NCBI RefSeq assembly: GCF_007197755.1
Contig: NZ_CP041636.1
Location: 1,400,001 to 1,464,000, forward strand
DNA from: Ferrovibrio terrae
GTDB lineage: Bacteria; Pseudomonadota; Alphaproteobacteria; Ferrovibrionales; Ferrovibrionaceae
DNA: 64,000 nt
Reading direction: 5' to 3'
Both the position numbers and the translations under genes were made by a program. This document shows positions 33,958 to 42,394 of the stretch, piece after piece (the first letter of the stretch is position 1; each line of letters begins with the position of its first letter). The notes under the pieces are model-generated. The model was given only the letters and a program-made list of their open reading frames with translations, made no database searches and was not told the DNA's origin.

Positions 33958-33962
33958 GGGAC

Positions 33963-34973
33963 TCAGTTCACTTCCTTGTTGTAGCGATCGACAATCACCT
34001 TCTGCGCGGTCGCCAGCTTCTTCAGGTCGATTGGCTTGGCGCGGGCATAGTCGGCATCGGGCAGGAACTTCGCCTTGGCGTCGGCCGACAGATGCTGCGC
34101 GAAGACCGGGCGCAGATAGGCATTGCCCCACATGGCCTGGCTTTCATCCGACAGCACGAAGTCGAGCACCTTCTTGCCGTTCTCGGCATTCGGTCCCTTG
34201 TTGGTCAGGCCCATCACATAGGGGAAGACCACGCTGCCTTCCTTCGGGATGACGAACTCCACCGGCGACTTGTCGGTATACTTTCCGCGATAGGCGTTGA
34301 AATCGTAGTCGAGCAGGATCGGGATTTCACCCGAGATCACGCGGGCGTAAGACGTCTGCTTCGGCACGATCGGCTGGTTCTTCTGCAGATCCTTGAAATA
34401 CTTGATGCCGGCATCAAGGTTCTCGTAGGTACCGCCGAGCGCTAGGTTCACCGCCATCACGCCGAGCTGGCCGACAGCCGCGGAGGTCGGATCGAGGTAG
34501 CCGACCAGGCCCTTGTATTCGGGCTTGAGCAGGTCGGCCCAGCTCTGCGGCACCGGCTTGTTGCCCAGCGCCTGCTTGTTGACGAACAGGCCGAGCGTGC
34601 CGGAGTGGATGGTGAACCAGTTGCCGTCCGGGTCCTTCAGGTCGGCCGGGATCTTGTCCCAGTTCTTCGGCTTGTAGGGCGACAGCACGCCGGCATCCTT
34701 GGCCGGATCGGCAGCGATGCCACCCAGATACGTGACGTCGGCGACCGGGTTGGCCTTTTCGGCGATCAGGGCGGCAATGGCCTGGCCGGAATTCTTGTTG
34801 TCCGGCGGCACGGTGATGCCGAGCTTGGACTGGATCATCTTGAGCTGCGAGCCCCAGTCGGCCCATTCCGGCGGGCAGTTGTAGCAGATGGCGCGCTGCT
34901 GCGCGTTGGCGTCATGGATGCCGCCGAGCGCGGCGATGCCGAGCGCGGTGGCGAGAAGGATGCGTTTGAACAT
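33963..34973 (-). CDS. Extracellular solute-binding protein of the DeoR-linked importer
   Basis: A 336-residue periplasmic receptor with a signal peptide ending DANAQ (about residue 24). The mature chain contains CYNCPPEWADWGSQLKMIQS, TSYARVISGEIPILLDYDFN and a C-terminal IDLKKLATAQKVIVDRYNKE. It is of the AfuA/PotD-like group whose members bind iron, polyamines or phosphonates, so the ligand is not certain. The gene starts 2 nt after the DeoR stop; the order DeoR, receptor, permease, permease, ATPase, phosphodiesterase is unbroken on one strand. Confidence 0.9.
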   Translation of the reverse strand: MFKRILLATALGIAALGGIHDANAQQRAICYNCPPEWADWGSQLKMIQSKLGITVPPDNKNSGQAIAALIAEKANPVADVTYLGGIAADPAKDAGVLSPYKPKNWDKIPADLKDPDGNWFTIHSGTLGLFVNKQALGNKPVPQSWADLLKPEYKGLVGYLDPTSAAVGQLGVMAVNLALGGTYENLDAGIKYFKDLQKNQPIVPKQTSYARVISGEIPILLDYDFNAYRGKYTDKSPVEFVIPKEGSVVFPYVMGLTNKGPNAENGKKVLDFVLSDESQAMWGNAYLRPVFAQHLSADAKAKFLPDADYARAKPIDLKKLATAQKVIVDRYNKEVN

Positions 34974-34975
34974 AA

Positions 34976-35803
34976 TCAGCCTCTCCCGTTGTTGTGCTGC
35001 TGTGTGGTGGATACTGTGGCAGATGCGTCGTCGGACCAGACGACGAGACGGACACCGGCTTCTTTGAGTTGGCCGGCGATGGCGGGTGGCACCGGCCTGT
35101 CGGTGAAGACAGCGGTCGCCTCGGTGATGTGGCCGCCGCGCATGGTGGCGTCGCGGCCGAATTTGGAATGGTCGAGCACCAGGAAGCGCTGGCGGCAATG
35201 CTGCGCCAGATTGCGGCGCACCTCGATTTCGTCGGGTCCGAAATCCAGCAGCGTGCCGTCCTCGGCCACGGCGCCGACGCCATAGATGCCGATATCGACC
35301 GAGAAGCGCGAGAAGAAGCCGTGCGCTTCGGCCGCCACCACGTCCCGGTCCAGGTTGCGGACCCGGCCGCCAGCGATGGTGATCTCGCAGGAGGGATTGC
35401 GCGACAGCGCCATGGCGACGTTGAGGTTGTTGGTCATCACGCGCAGGCCCGGATGATCGGTCAGCGCCAGTGCGCATTGCTCGGGCGTGGTGCCGATGCC
35501 GAAGAACAGCGTGGCATTGTCGGGCACATCGCGCGCCACCAGTTCGGCGATGCGGCGCTTGGCCTGGAAGTTCAGCACCTGGCGGGCCGGATAGGCGAGA
35601 TTTTCGCCCTCGGGCGGCAGTTCGACGCCGCCATGTTTCCGGCGCAGCATGCCGCGATCGCAGAGGTGGTTGACGTCGCGACGGATGGTCTGCGTGGTCT
35701 TGCCGAACTGCGCGGCCAGCGCCTCGATGGTCTGGTAGCCCTCAGCCCGCACGAGGTCGATGATCGCCCGCGCGCGGTCGTCGGCCGGTAATCCGGCTGC
35801 CAT
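34976..35803 (-). CDS. DeoR-family transcriptional repressor
   Basis: A 275-residue repressor. The N-terminal helix-turn-helix is ARAIIDLVRAEGYQTIEALA, then FGKTTQTIRRDVNHLCDRGM and LRRKHGGVELP. The C-terminal sugar-phosphate sensor domain has NATLFFGIGTTPEQ and LTVMTNNLNVA-like patterns. The start at 35803 follows AGGAAA and places the HTH at the usual distance; a start 30 nt earlier is possible. An array of ATGAACATT boxes upstream, including ATGTTC-N4-GAACAT, resembles GlpR operators. The inducer is probably a phosphorylated metabolite of the imported substrate. Confidence 0.92.
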   Translation of the reverse strand: MAAGLPADDRARAIIDLVRAEGYQTIEALAAQFGKTTQTIRRDVNHLCDRGMLRRKHGGVELPPEGENLAYPARQVLNFQAKRRIAELVARDVPDNATLFFGIGTTPEQCALALTDHPGLRVMTNNLNVAMALSRNPSCEITIAGGRVRNLDRDVVAAEAHGFFSRFSVDIGIYGVGAVAEDGTLLDFGPDEIEVRRNLAQHCRQRFLVLDHSKFGRDATMRGGHITEATAVFTDRPVPPAIAGQLKEAGVRLVVWSDDASATVSTTQQHNNGRG

Positions 35804-35831
35804 GGTCGTTTCCTGTCCCGTGCGGCTCGTC

Positions 35832-35911
35832 ATGTTCAAATGAACATTGCCAGCCGCTTATTTCGTTGAAATGACCATCACATGAACATTATGTGACGTC
35901 AAATGAACATT
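35832..35911. promoter_or_regulatory. Helically phased ATGAACATT operator array before the DeoR operon
   Basis: ATGAACATT occurs at 35840, 35882 and 35903, with a near copy, ATGACCATC, at 35871. The steps are 31, 11 and 21 bp, close to 3, 1 and 2 helical turns, so all boxes face one side of the DNA. The first is half of a perfect inverted repeat, ATGTTCAAATGAACAT (35832-35847). GlpR-type DeoR repressors bind TGTTCG/CGAACA half-sites, so this is the likely operator. The rest of the gap to 36122 contains a CGGCC pentamer run (35951-35973) and nothing else recognised. Confidence 0.7.
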
Positions 35912-36122
35912 ATCCACGGCATTCCATCTGAATAATATCAATGGGTTATGCGGCCCGGCCCGGCCCGGCCCGGCTATCTCTCGCCTGTCTTGTTGCACGG
36001 ATCGGGTCCCACGGGACCGGCAGCGGTTCGGGGCTGACAGGATATCTTGGGCGTGTGGGGCACTAAACCGCCTGCAGACGGGTTGCTGTCAGGACAAGAT
36101 CCCTGCCACCAAAGGACATCAG

Positions 36123-36584
36123 ATGAAGACGACAAAAACCGCCCGACGCAGTGCGACCGCGCTTCAGCGGGCGGCAGCCAGGACGGCGGCCCTGGGCGCG
36201 GTCTCCGGGCAGGTGATCGCGCAGCGGATGGTGCGTGCTGCCGTTGGTGATCATGGCGAGACCAGTCGCATGGTGCCGGAGAAACTCGGTGCGGCAACGC
36301 TGTCGGGTTTTGTGGTGATGCAGCACGCGATGCGGATGTCGATGCGGATGATGGGCTTCGCGACAACGGAAGCCTTCGGGATGGCCCGCGCCGCGCAGGC
36401 GATGGCCGTCGCGCCGACCCCGGCAGCGATCTACGGCGCGCAGGTCGACTTCATGCAGGCCTGGCTGCCGCGCTGGCAGGCCCGGTCGATGCAGTTGGGT
36501 ACCGCGATGATCCAGTCGGGCAGTGCGGCCCTGGCGCCGCTGCAGCGTGTCGCGGCAGGCAACGCCCGGCGGCTGGGCGGCTAG
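36123..36584 (+). CDS. Phasin-like protein
   Basis: A 153-residue, mostly helical, Ala/Met-rich protein with a basic N-terminus. The C-terminal part TPAAIYGAQVDFMQAWLPRW followed by a long amphipathic helix and PLQRVAAGNARRL matches the layout of phasins, which coat polyhydroxyalkanoate granules. AAAGGACATCAG precedes the ATG. No PHA synthase is nearby, so the role is inferred from pattern only. Confidence 0.6.
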   Translation: MKTTKTARRSATALQRAAARTAALGAVSGQVIAQRMVRAAVGDHGETSRMVPEKLGAATLSGFVVMQHAMRMSMRMMGFATTEAFGMARAAQAMAVAPTPAAIYGAQVDFMQAWLPRWQARSMQLGTAMIQSGSAALAPLQRVAAGNARRLGG

Positions 36585-36591
36585 ACTCTGC

Positions 36592-36804
36592 TCAGGACGT
36601 TCGGGGCCGGCTCAGCGCCAGTCCGAGGCAGACCGCCCAGCCGATCACGGTCCAGCCGGTCAGCAGATTGGCCAGCAGGATTTTGTCGCGCCAGCGATGC
36701 TGGCGCCGCCAGGCCAGCAGGCTGGGCAGAAAATAGACCGCCGCAATCAGCAGGCCCATGACAACAGTGGGGAATCCGGCACCCATGGCGGCAGCATAAG
36801 CCAC
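36592..36804 (-). CDS. Superinfection-immunity-like small membrane protein
   Basis: About 64-70 residues with two membrane segments. The pattern YFLPSLLAWRRQHRWRDKIL followed by ANLLTGWTVIGWAVCLGLAL is that of the Imm_superinfect family, named after the T4 Imm protein but widespread as a small housekeeping membrane protein. The listed start is a GTG at 36804; an ATG at 36786 is equally possible and neither has a clear ribosome-binding site. It is convergent with the phasin-like gene (7 nt apart). Confidence 0.72.
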   Translation of the reverse strand: MAYAAAMGAGFPTVVMGLLIAAVYFLPSLLAWRRQHRWRDKILLANLLTGWTVIGWAVCLGLALSRPRTS

Positions 36805-36901
36805 CCCTGCGACCAGGCAAACGAACCGGGCAAACTATTGGCCGGGCCGGCAAAATGGCTATAGTCCGGCCAGATCATTCGTTTTTGCAGGGGTGTCCCC
36901 A

Positions 36902-37876
36902 ATGACCCAGCCGTCGCTGCGCAACCAGCTCGTCACCGTTTTCGGCGGCTCCGGCTTCATCGGCCGCTATGTCGTGCAGAAGCTGGCCCGCGAAGGCGCC
37001 CGGGTGCGCGTCGCCATCCGCCGCCCTGACGAGGGCCTGTTCCTCAAGCCGATGGGCTCGGTGGGCCAGATCGACATCGTGCAGGCCAATATCCGCGTGC
37101 CGATGTCGGTGCAGCAGGCCGTGCGGGGCTCGGATGTGGTGATCAACTGCGTCGGCATCCTGTTCGAGCGCGGCGCGCAGAAATTCTCCGCCGTGCAGGC
37201 GCGCGGCGCCGAAGTGATCGCGCTCTGCGCCAAGGAAGCCGGCGTGAAGACGCTGGTGCATGTTTCGGCCATCGGCGCCACTGCCGACAGCAGCTCGGAC
37301 TATGCGAAGACCAAGGCCGCGGGCGAAGCCGGCGTGCGCCGCCATATGCCGCAGGCGACGATCATCCGTCCCAGCGTGGTGTTCGGCCAGGAAGACGATT
37401 TCTTCAACCGTTTTGCCTCGATGGCGGCGATGTCGCCGGTGCTGCCGCTGATCGATGGCGGTCACACGAAGCTGCAGCCGGTCCATGTCGTCGATGTCGC
37501 CAGCGCGATCCTGCGCGCCGTGCAGGACGAGGCAGCCGCCGGCCAGACCTACGAGCTCGGCGGGCCGAAGGTCTACAGCATGAAGGAAATCATGCAGCTC
37601 ACGCTGGCTGCGATCCACAAGAAGCGGCTGCTCGTGCCGGTGCCGGGCTTCGCGCTCAAGCCGCTGGCCTTTGCGCTCGAACTGCAGCCGATTTTCGCGC
37701 CGCCGATCACGCGCGACCAGATCGAACTGCTGAAGCGCGACAACGTGGTTGCTGAAGGCGCCAAAGGCCTGAAGGATCTCGGCGTCGACCAGCCGACCCC
37801 GGTGGAAGGCACCATCGAAAGCTATCTGTATCGCTACCGTCGCGGCGGCGGCAAATTCGAGCCGCGTTTCTCTTAA
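36902..37876 (+). CDS. NDUFA9-like NAD(P)-binding protein (complex I-associated type)
   Basis: A 324-residue atypical extended SDR. The dinucleotide motif VTVFGGSGFIGRYVVQKLA is at about residues 11-29; VINCVGILFERGAQKF and IRPSVVFGQEDDFFNRF follow. The catalytic Tyr-Lys of active SDRs is replaced by a weak YAKTKAAGE match. Homologues in alphaproteobacteria are the counterparts of the mitochondrial complex I subunit NDUFA9; quinone or NADPH-related structural roles are inferred. The ATG at 36902 was chosen over a GTG three codons earlier. Confidence 0.87.
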   Translation: MTQPSLRNQLVTVFGGSGFIGRYVVQKLAREGARVRVAIRRPDEGLFLKPMGSVGQIDIVQANIRVPMSVQQAVRGSDVVINCVGILFERGAQKFSAVQARGAEVIALCAKEAGVKTLVHVSAIGATADSSSDYAKTKAAGEAGVRRHMPQATIIRPSVVFGQEDDFFNRFASMAAMSPVLPLIDGGHTKLQPVHVVDVASAILRAVQDEAAAGQTYELGGPKVYSMKEIMQLTLAAIHKKRLLVPVPGFALKPLAFALELQPIFAPPITRDQIELLKRDNVVAEGAKGLKDLGVDQPTPVEGTIESYLYRYRRGGGKFEPRFS

Positions 37877-37893
37877 GCCTTCACTTCAGCGCC

Positions 37894-38835
37894 CTAAAGC
37901 GCCAAAGACTGGCGCCAGCGCCGGCCGCCGCCGATCTGACGGCCGTCACTCAGCGTCACGGTGAAATCGCCGCTGTCATTGCCGGCCATGCTGCGCACAT
38001 GGCGGCGGTTGACCAGTCGCGAGCGATGGATGCGCACGAACTCCTGATCCGACAATTCCTGTTCGAGCGAGGACAGAGTCTGTCGTTGTAACAGGCTGCG
38101 GCCAGCGAGATGCAGTTCGACATAATTGCCGGCCGCTTCGGCCCACAGAATCTCGGCCGGATCGACGAAGATACGCTGTGCCCCGTCGCGGATTTCCAGC
38201 CGGCGCGGGCCAGCCGACGCCATGCGCTGCACCACCACCTGCTGAACAACAACCTGCGCGCGCCGCCGCGCCATTGCCACCAGCCAGATCAACGCCACCA
38301 TGCCGAGATAGATCGCGGCATCCTTGCGGACTTCGTAGACCAGCTGCAGGCCCAGATTGCCCGGCACGCCGAAACTGTAGTCGCGGCCGAACAGCGGAAA
38401 GATCGCATACCGCAGCGCGGCCATGCCAGCGATATGCGCGGCGCTGCCCAGCGCGAAGCCGGCCAGATGGTTTGCCACGACGCGCGGCCAGCCGATGCGT
38501 TTCGGATCCAGCCGGGCGGTCAGCCAGAGTAAAGCCGGCGTCAGGGCGAACAGCATGATCACGCTGGTGCCTTCGGTGACGGCATAGCACCAGGCCGGAT
38601 TGGCCATGCCGTTACGGGTATCCTCGATCCAGAAGGAGCTGGCGCCCATGGCGGCGGCCAGCACCAGCGATGCCGCATAGCCGAGCCAGAGCAGTTTCGA
38701 AAAACCGATATATTCCGCAATATTGCTGCTCATCACAGCAGGCCCGCCGCTCGTCCCAGCCGGCTTTATGCCGACGTCAGACGCTGGCAGAGACGACGCA
38801 GTGCTTTGCTGAACAGAGGATTCCATGTCGGACAT
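37894..38835 (-). CDS. LytTR-family membrane-bound transcriptional regulator
   Basis: A 313-residue protein. Residues about 45-195 contain four predicted membrane segments (LLWLGYAASLVLAAAMGASS and others). The C-terminal LytTR DNA-binding domain (about 215-310) has ILWAEAAGNYVELHLAGRSL and FVRIHRSRLVNRRHV. This membrane-LytTR layout implies direct sensing at the membrane. Its start overlaps that of the divergent acyltransferase gene by 11 bp; a start at 38826 would nearly remove the overlap. Confidence 0.88.
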   Translation of the reverse strand: MSDMESSVQQSTASSLPASDVGIKPAGTSGGPAVMSSNIAEYIGFSKLLWLGYAASLVLAAAMGASSFWIEDTRNGMANPAWCYAVTEGTSVIMLFALTPALLWLTARLDPKRIGWPRVVANHLAGFALGSAAHIAGMAALRYAIFPLFGRDYSFGVPGNLGLQLVYEVRKDAAIYLGMVALIWLVAMARRRAQVVVQQVVVQRMASAGPRRLEIRDGAQRIFVDPAEILWAEAAGNYVELHLAGRSLLQRQTLSSLEQELSDQEFVRIHRSRLVNRRHVRSMAGNDSGDFTVTLSDGRQIGGGRRWRQSLAL

Positions 38836-39997
38836 GAGTGAGCGTCGCTACGATCTGGACTGGCTGCGCATCGGCGCCTTCGCGCTGCTGATTTTATACC
38901 ATATCGGGATGTTTTACGTCTCCTGGCCCTGGCATGTGAAAAGCAGCCAGACCGGACCGGAGGTCTACGAGATCGTCCAGCCGCTGATGCTGCTGACCAA
39001 TCCCTGGCGGCTGGCGCTGCTGTTCCTGATCGCCGGCTGTGCGACACGGTTCATGGCCGACAAGCTGCCGCGTGGGAAGATGGCGAAAGCGCGGAGCTGG
39101 CGGCTGCTGCTGCCGATTGTCTTCGGCATGCTGGTGATCGTGCCGCCGCAGACCTATTACGAGGTCGTGACACATATGGGGTTCGATGAGGGCTGGGTTG
39201 CCTTCTACATGAAATACATCGGCTTCCATGACGGCTGGCGCAGCAACGGCGCGCCGCTGATCGTGCCGACCTGGAACCATCTGTGGTTCGTGGTCTATCT
39301 CTGGGTCTATACGATGCTGGTGCTCGCGTTACGTCCGCTGCTGCATCGCCTGCCGCTGCAGCGCATCGCCGCGCTGTTTCGTCAGCCGCTGGCGCTGCTG
39401 GTGCTGCCGCCGGTTTTCGTCGGGCTGCTGCGCCTGTTGCTCAAGCCCATCTTCGGCGAGACCCATGCGCTGCTGGACGACTGGTATCTGCATGCGCTGT
39501 ATCTGTCGCTGTTCCTGTTCGGCTATGGCATCGCCAGATACGAAGGTATCTGGCGCAGCATCGAACGCCTGCGCTGGATCGCGCTGGTGCTGGCGGTGCT
39601 GGTCTATGTCGTGATGATCTGGGCGGTGGTGACGAATAGCGGTGGCGGCGCGCGGCCATTCATCTGGGCGCTGGATCAATGGGCCTGGATCATGATGCTG
39701 CTGGGCTTCGCGCGGCGGCTGATGAATTTCGACAGCCCCGCCCGGCGCTATCTCACCGACGCAGTGTTTCCCTTCTACATCATCCACCAGACCGCCATCG
39801 TCGTGCTGGGCTATCACCTCACCAGGCTCGGCCTGCCGGTCGGTGCTGAGGCGGCGATCCTGGTGGCGGGCACGGCAACGGCCTGTGTCGTGGGGTATGA
39901 GATCGTGAAGCGCGTTGGTGTGCTAAGGCCGGTGTTTGGGTTGAAGGGCAAGCCGGAGACGTCCGACCGTACCCGAGCGACGGTAACAATACCCTGA
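38825..39997 (+). CDS. Acyltransferase-3 family membrane protein
   Basis: A 390-residue integral membrane protein with about ten segments. The N-terminus RRYDLDWLRIGAFALLILYH carries the conserved His of the acyltransferase-3 family; PTWNHLWFVVYLWVYT and FPFYIIHQTAIVV follow. These proteins transfer acyl groups to sugars or glucans in the envelope. AGAGGA precedes the ATG at 38825; an in-frame ATG at 38834 is an alternative. It is divergent from, and overlaps at its start with, the LytTR gene, which is its likely regulator. Confidence 0.88.
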   Translation: MSDMSERRYDLDWLRIGAFALLILYHIGMFYVSWPWHVKSSQTGPEVYEIVQPLMLLTNPWRLALLFLIAGCATRFMADKLPRGKMAKARSWRLLLPIVFGMLVIVPPQTYYEVVTHMGFDEGWVAFYMKYIGFHDGWRSNGAPLIVPTWNHLWFVVYLWVYTMLVLALRPLLHRLPLQRIAALFRQPLALLVLPPVFVGLLRLLLKPIFGETHALLDDWYLHALYLSLFLFGYGIARYEGIWRSIERLRWIALVLAVLVYVVMIWAVVTNSGGGARPFIWALDQWAWIMMLLGFARRLMNFDSPARRYLTDAVFPFYIIHQTAIVVLGYHLTRLGLPVGAEAAILVAGTATACVVGYEIVKRVGVLRPVFGLKGKPETSDRTRATVTIP

Positions 39998-40001
39998 TAC
40001 T

Positions 40002-40724
40002 TCACGACTCTTGCACTGGCGGTCGCTGCGCCGGCAGTGCAACCATTTCTTCTTCCGTGCATGGTCGCATGGCCCAACTGGTGCTTCCCGCATAATTTAG
40101 GCTGCGCCGCGAATCCTCACGCACCCAGCGGATCGCATCGTGGCCAAACCAGTACCACGATCCTTTTGCCTCCGTACGGATCAGTTCGAATGACGGCAGC
40201 CGGTAATAGGCCTGGTTCCGGTTGGTGCAGAATTTATCAAGCAGGCGAAAGTACCGGCGCATCTCAGCAGCAGCGGGCTTGTTGTCGGCCAGGCAGAAAT
40301 AGTGAATGTGACTTTCCCTGAATGTTGTGATTGTGGCCAGTTCATTGGTATCCGGACCCACACGATCCTGGAATTTCACAAATGGCAAAGGGGTGCGGGG
40401 CGTCTGGGCGATGCCCCAGCGCATTGTATCGGGCGGCTCGTTGTAGAGGGGGATATATCTCGTAGATGTAGGCTGCCAGTCCGGGTCGAAGATCATCGGG
40501 ATATCTCCGGCCCAGGATGACGCCCCTTTTCTGGAAAAAGGAATATCGGCGATCCTGTTTTCCCACACTATCTCCGGGCGATCCTGACCAACGTCATATG
40601 CGGGCCGGAAATCGTAGCGCGCCTGCGGATATGCTTCGGCGAGGGCATCGGAGAAAGCCTGCCAGTCAGCTAGTGTGAACCATACGTAGCGTGTTTTAAC
40701 GGTAAACTTTCGTTGTTCCGTCAT
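40002..40724 (-). CDS. Hypothetical protein coupled to the decayed gene upstream
   Basis: A 240-residue soluble protein, not recognised. It is rich in aromatic residues (VWFTLADWQAFSDALAEAYP, then RYIPLYNEPPDTMRWG and GSWYWFGHDAIRW) and has no signal peptide. Its ATG overlaps the upstream stop codon in an ATGA, so it was translationally coupled to that gene. Codons here look more AT-rich than in the surrounding genes. Being the last, coupled gene behind a large modular protein, it could be a cognate immunity or partner protein; this is a guess. Confidence 0.6.
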   Translation of the reverse strand: MTEQRKFTVKTRYVWFTLADWQAFSDALAEAYPQARYDFRPAYDVGQDRPEIVWENRIADIPFSRKGASSWAGDIPMIFDPDWQPTSTRYIPLYNEPPDTMRWGIAQTPRTPLPFVKFQDRVGPDTNELATITTFRESHIHYFCLADNKPAAAEMRRYFRLLDKFCTNRNQAYYRLPSFELIRTEAKGSWYWFGHDAIRWVREDSRRSLNYAGSTSWAMRPCTEEEMVALPAQRPPVQES

Positions 40725-41122
40725 GACTTGGGCTGCGTTCCCATAGCGTCAATCTCTTCGGCCAATCGTTCTGCGAAATCACGGATGCGGGCCTGGTAAC
40801 TTTCCCAATCATAGGGAATTTTTCTACCGGCGACACGCGCTACAACTGGCTTCTCGACAATCTCTACGCGGGACTCAGGGTGATTCTTCTCCAGTCTGGC
40901 CTTCTTTTCACGCTCGTCGCTGACGGCCGTTTTGCCATCTTTCAAGAGTCTGGCACTGCTGAGATGCAGGTATTCAATGCCCAGTTCCTTCACCAGTTCA
41001 GGTTTAGCTTTGAAAGTGATATCAGCCCAGCTGCCACCTTCCTGTTTATTCGTTTCGATATTCGAATAGTGGCGTTCCCTCAAGTACGTTCCTTCGGCGG
41101 TATCGCCCGGTGATCCATCCAT
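40721..41122 (-). pseudogene. C-terminal fragment of the decayed peptidoglycan-binding-like gene
   Basis: A 133-codon frame whose apparent ATG at 41122 lies inside a 4-bp tandem duplication (CCATCCAT, 41115-41122). Without the extra 4 bp, the upstream frame would read on smoothly as FAKSHGSPGDTAEGTYLRER and into this frame. The fragment continues SNIETNKQEGGSWADITFKA and ends with an acidic and basic helical tail. It is therefore best read as the C-terminus of the gene at 41046-42232. Independent translation from the created ATG is possible but lacks a ribosome-binding site. Confidence 0.6.
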
Positions 41123-42232
41123 GGGATTTGGCGAATGCGAACCGCCAGCAATGCTTCATGCCATCTGCCAGCGCCGGATATTTCTTCAGCGCGTCCATCA
41201 TCTCTTTCACGATGATTGCATTGCCCTTGATGGTCTCCGGTCCGCCGCGCCGGTTGTAGATCAGCATCAATTCGCGGGCGAGCTGCTGATCGAACGGCTC
41301 CAGTCCTTCGATCCACGGCTTCATCTCCGGCGGAATCAGATCTTCCAGTGACGGTGCGCGTTCTTCGGCCTTGCTGCCTTCTGGCGGCGGATCCTCCGGC
41401 GCGCTCGGTTTCAACGGCGGCGTTCTGCTTGCGGCTTCATCCGACGGATCAAGCGCAGGGGAGGTCGTATTGGCGAGATGCTGATACATCTGCGCCGGCA
41501 GGCTCAGCAGGTTGACCCTCTCGTCAAACCACTTCTCCAGTTGCTGGCTGGTCTTCTCGATGTTCGGGGTCACGCCGGGTGGCAGTTTCTGTGACGCGCC
41601 AGCAGCGCCCGTAGCCGGTGCAGTCATTGTCGGATGAATCGGCAACGCGAGCTGCGCGACCTGTGTGCCCATCACAAATTCTGATGGCGCATCGGCAACA
41701 TCGCTCACGGTTGCAGAGAGCAGCTGCGGCTCTGGATTTCGTTGATCGGTGTTTTCTGCCAGCGTCCGCACATAAGCGGGTAGTCCGCCTCCCGGCATGG
41801 CGAGCGCCGTACGCGGCATTTCACGGACTTCATTCTCGCCGGCGCGATAGCGCGCCAGCTTGTCATGATGATCGTCCACTTCGGCTGTGGTTGGCGCCTT
41901 GTAGCGCGCCAGGCGGTCGTAAAGATCGCTCTGCAGCGCCTTGATCGTCTCGCCATCGGGCAGCATCAGGCCGTCGACGGTGAGTCCCCGGCGGCGCTGG
42001 TAGCGTTTCAGGCTGCGGGTCAGTTCGCCACCGGGCCAGCCGGTCGGGCCGCCAAGGTTGTCGAGGTCGAGATCGCCGGACTGGCCGAGCAGGATCTGGG
42101 CGCGGATGACGTCGTCGCGCGCGTTGGCGGCTTCGGGTCCGATCGCGCCTGTGATGCGGAAAGGGTCGCCGAAGTCAGGGAGGGCAGAGGATCGAACCGG
42201 TTCTGGTCGGGATCAATGGGAAGCAGGCGCAT
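41046..42232 (-). pseudogene. Peptidoglycan-binding-domain protein, frameshifted
   Basis: The start region (ATG at 42232, MRLLPIDPDQNRFDPLP) is in one frame, but the conserved continuation DFGDPFRITGAIGPEAANAR is in another, so a shift lies near 42177-42178. The continuation includes DVIRAQILLGQSGDLDLDNL and LKRYQRRRGLTVDGLMLPDG with ETIKALQ, the pattern of a peptidoglycan-binding repeat. A Pro-rich linker (about 41330-41640) and a helical domain follow. A second shift at 41115-41122 cuts off the C-terminus. The open part is 41046-41966 (306 codons). Confidence 0.6.
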
Positions 42233-42339
42233 CAGGGCGATCCTGAATATGAGAGAGGCGTATCGTTTAAATGTACATAAAATGTTCTCGTTATGCAGCC
42301 TGATTTAAGCTGTATGCGGGGTGATGCAACCACAGGCAT

Positions 42340-42367
42340 AAAAAAGCGCCCGGCATTCGCCGGGCGC
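42340..42367 (-). terminator. Intrinsic terminator of the His/Tyr/Pro-rich gene
   Basis: GCGCCCGGC and GCCGGGCGC (42346-42367) form a 9-bp stem around ATTC. On the minus strand it is followed by TTTTTT, about 28 nt after the stop of the gene at 42395. Confidence 0.88.
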
Positions 42368-42394
42368 TCGTCGTCATCATCCTGATGCGTCAGG

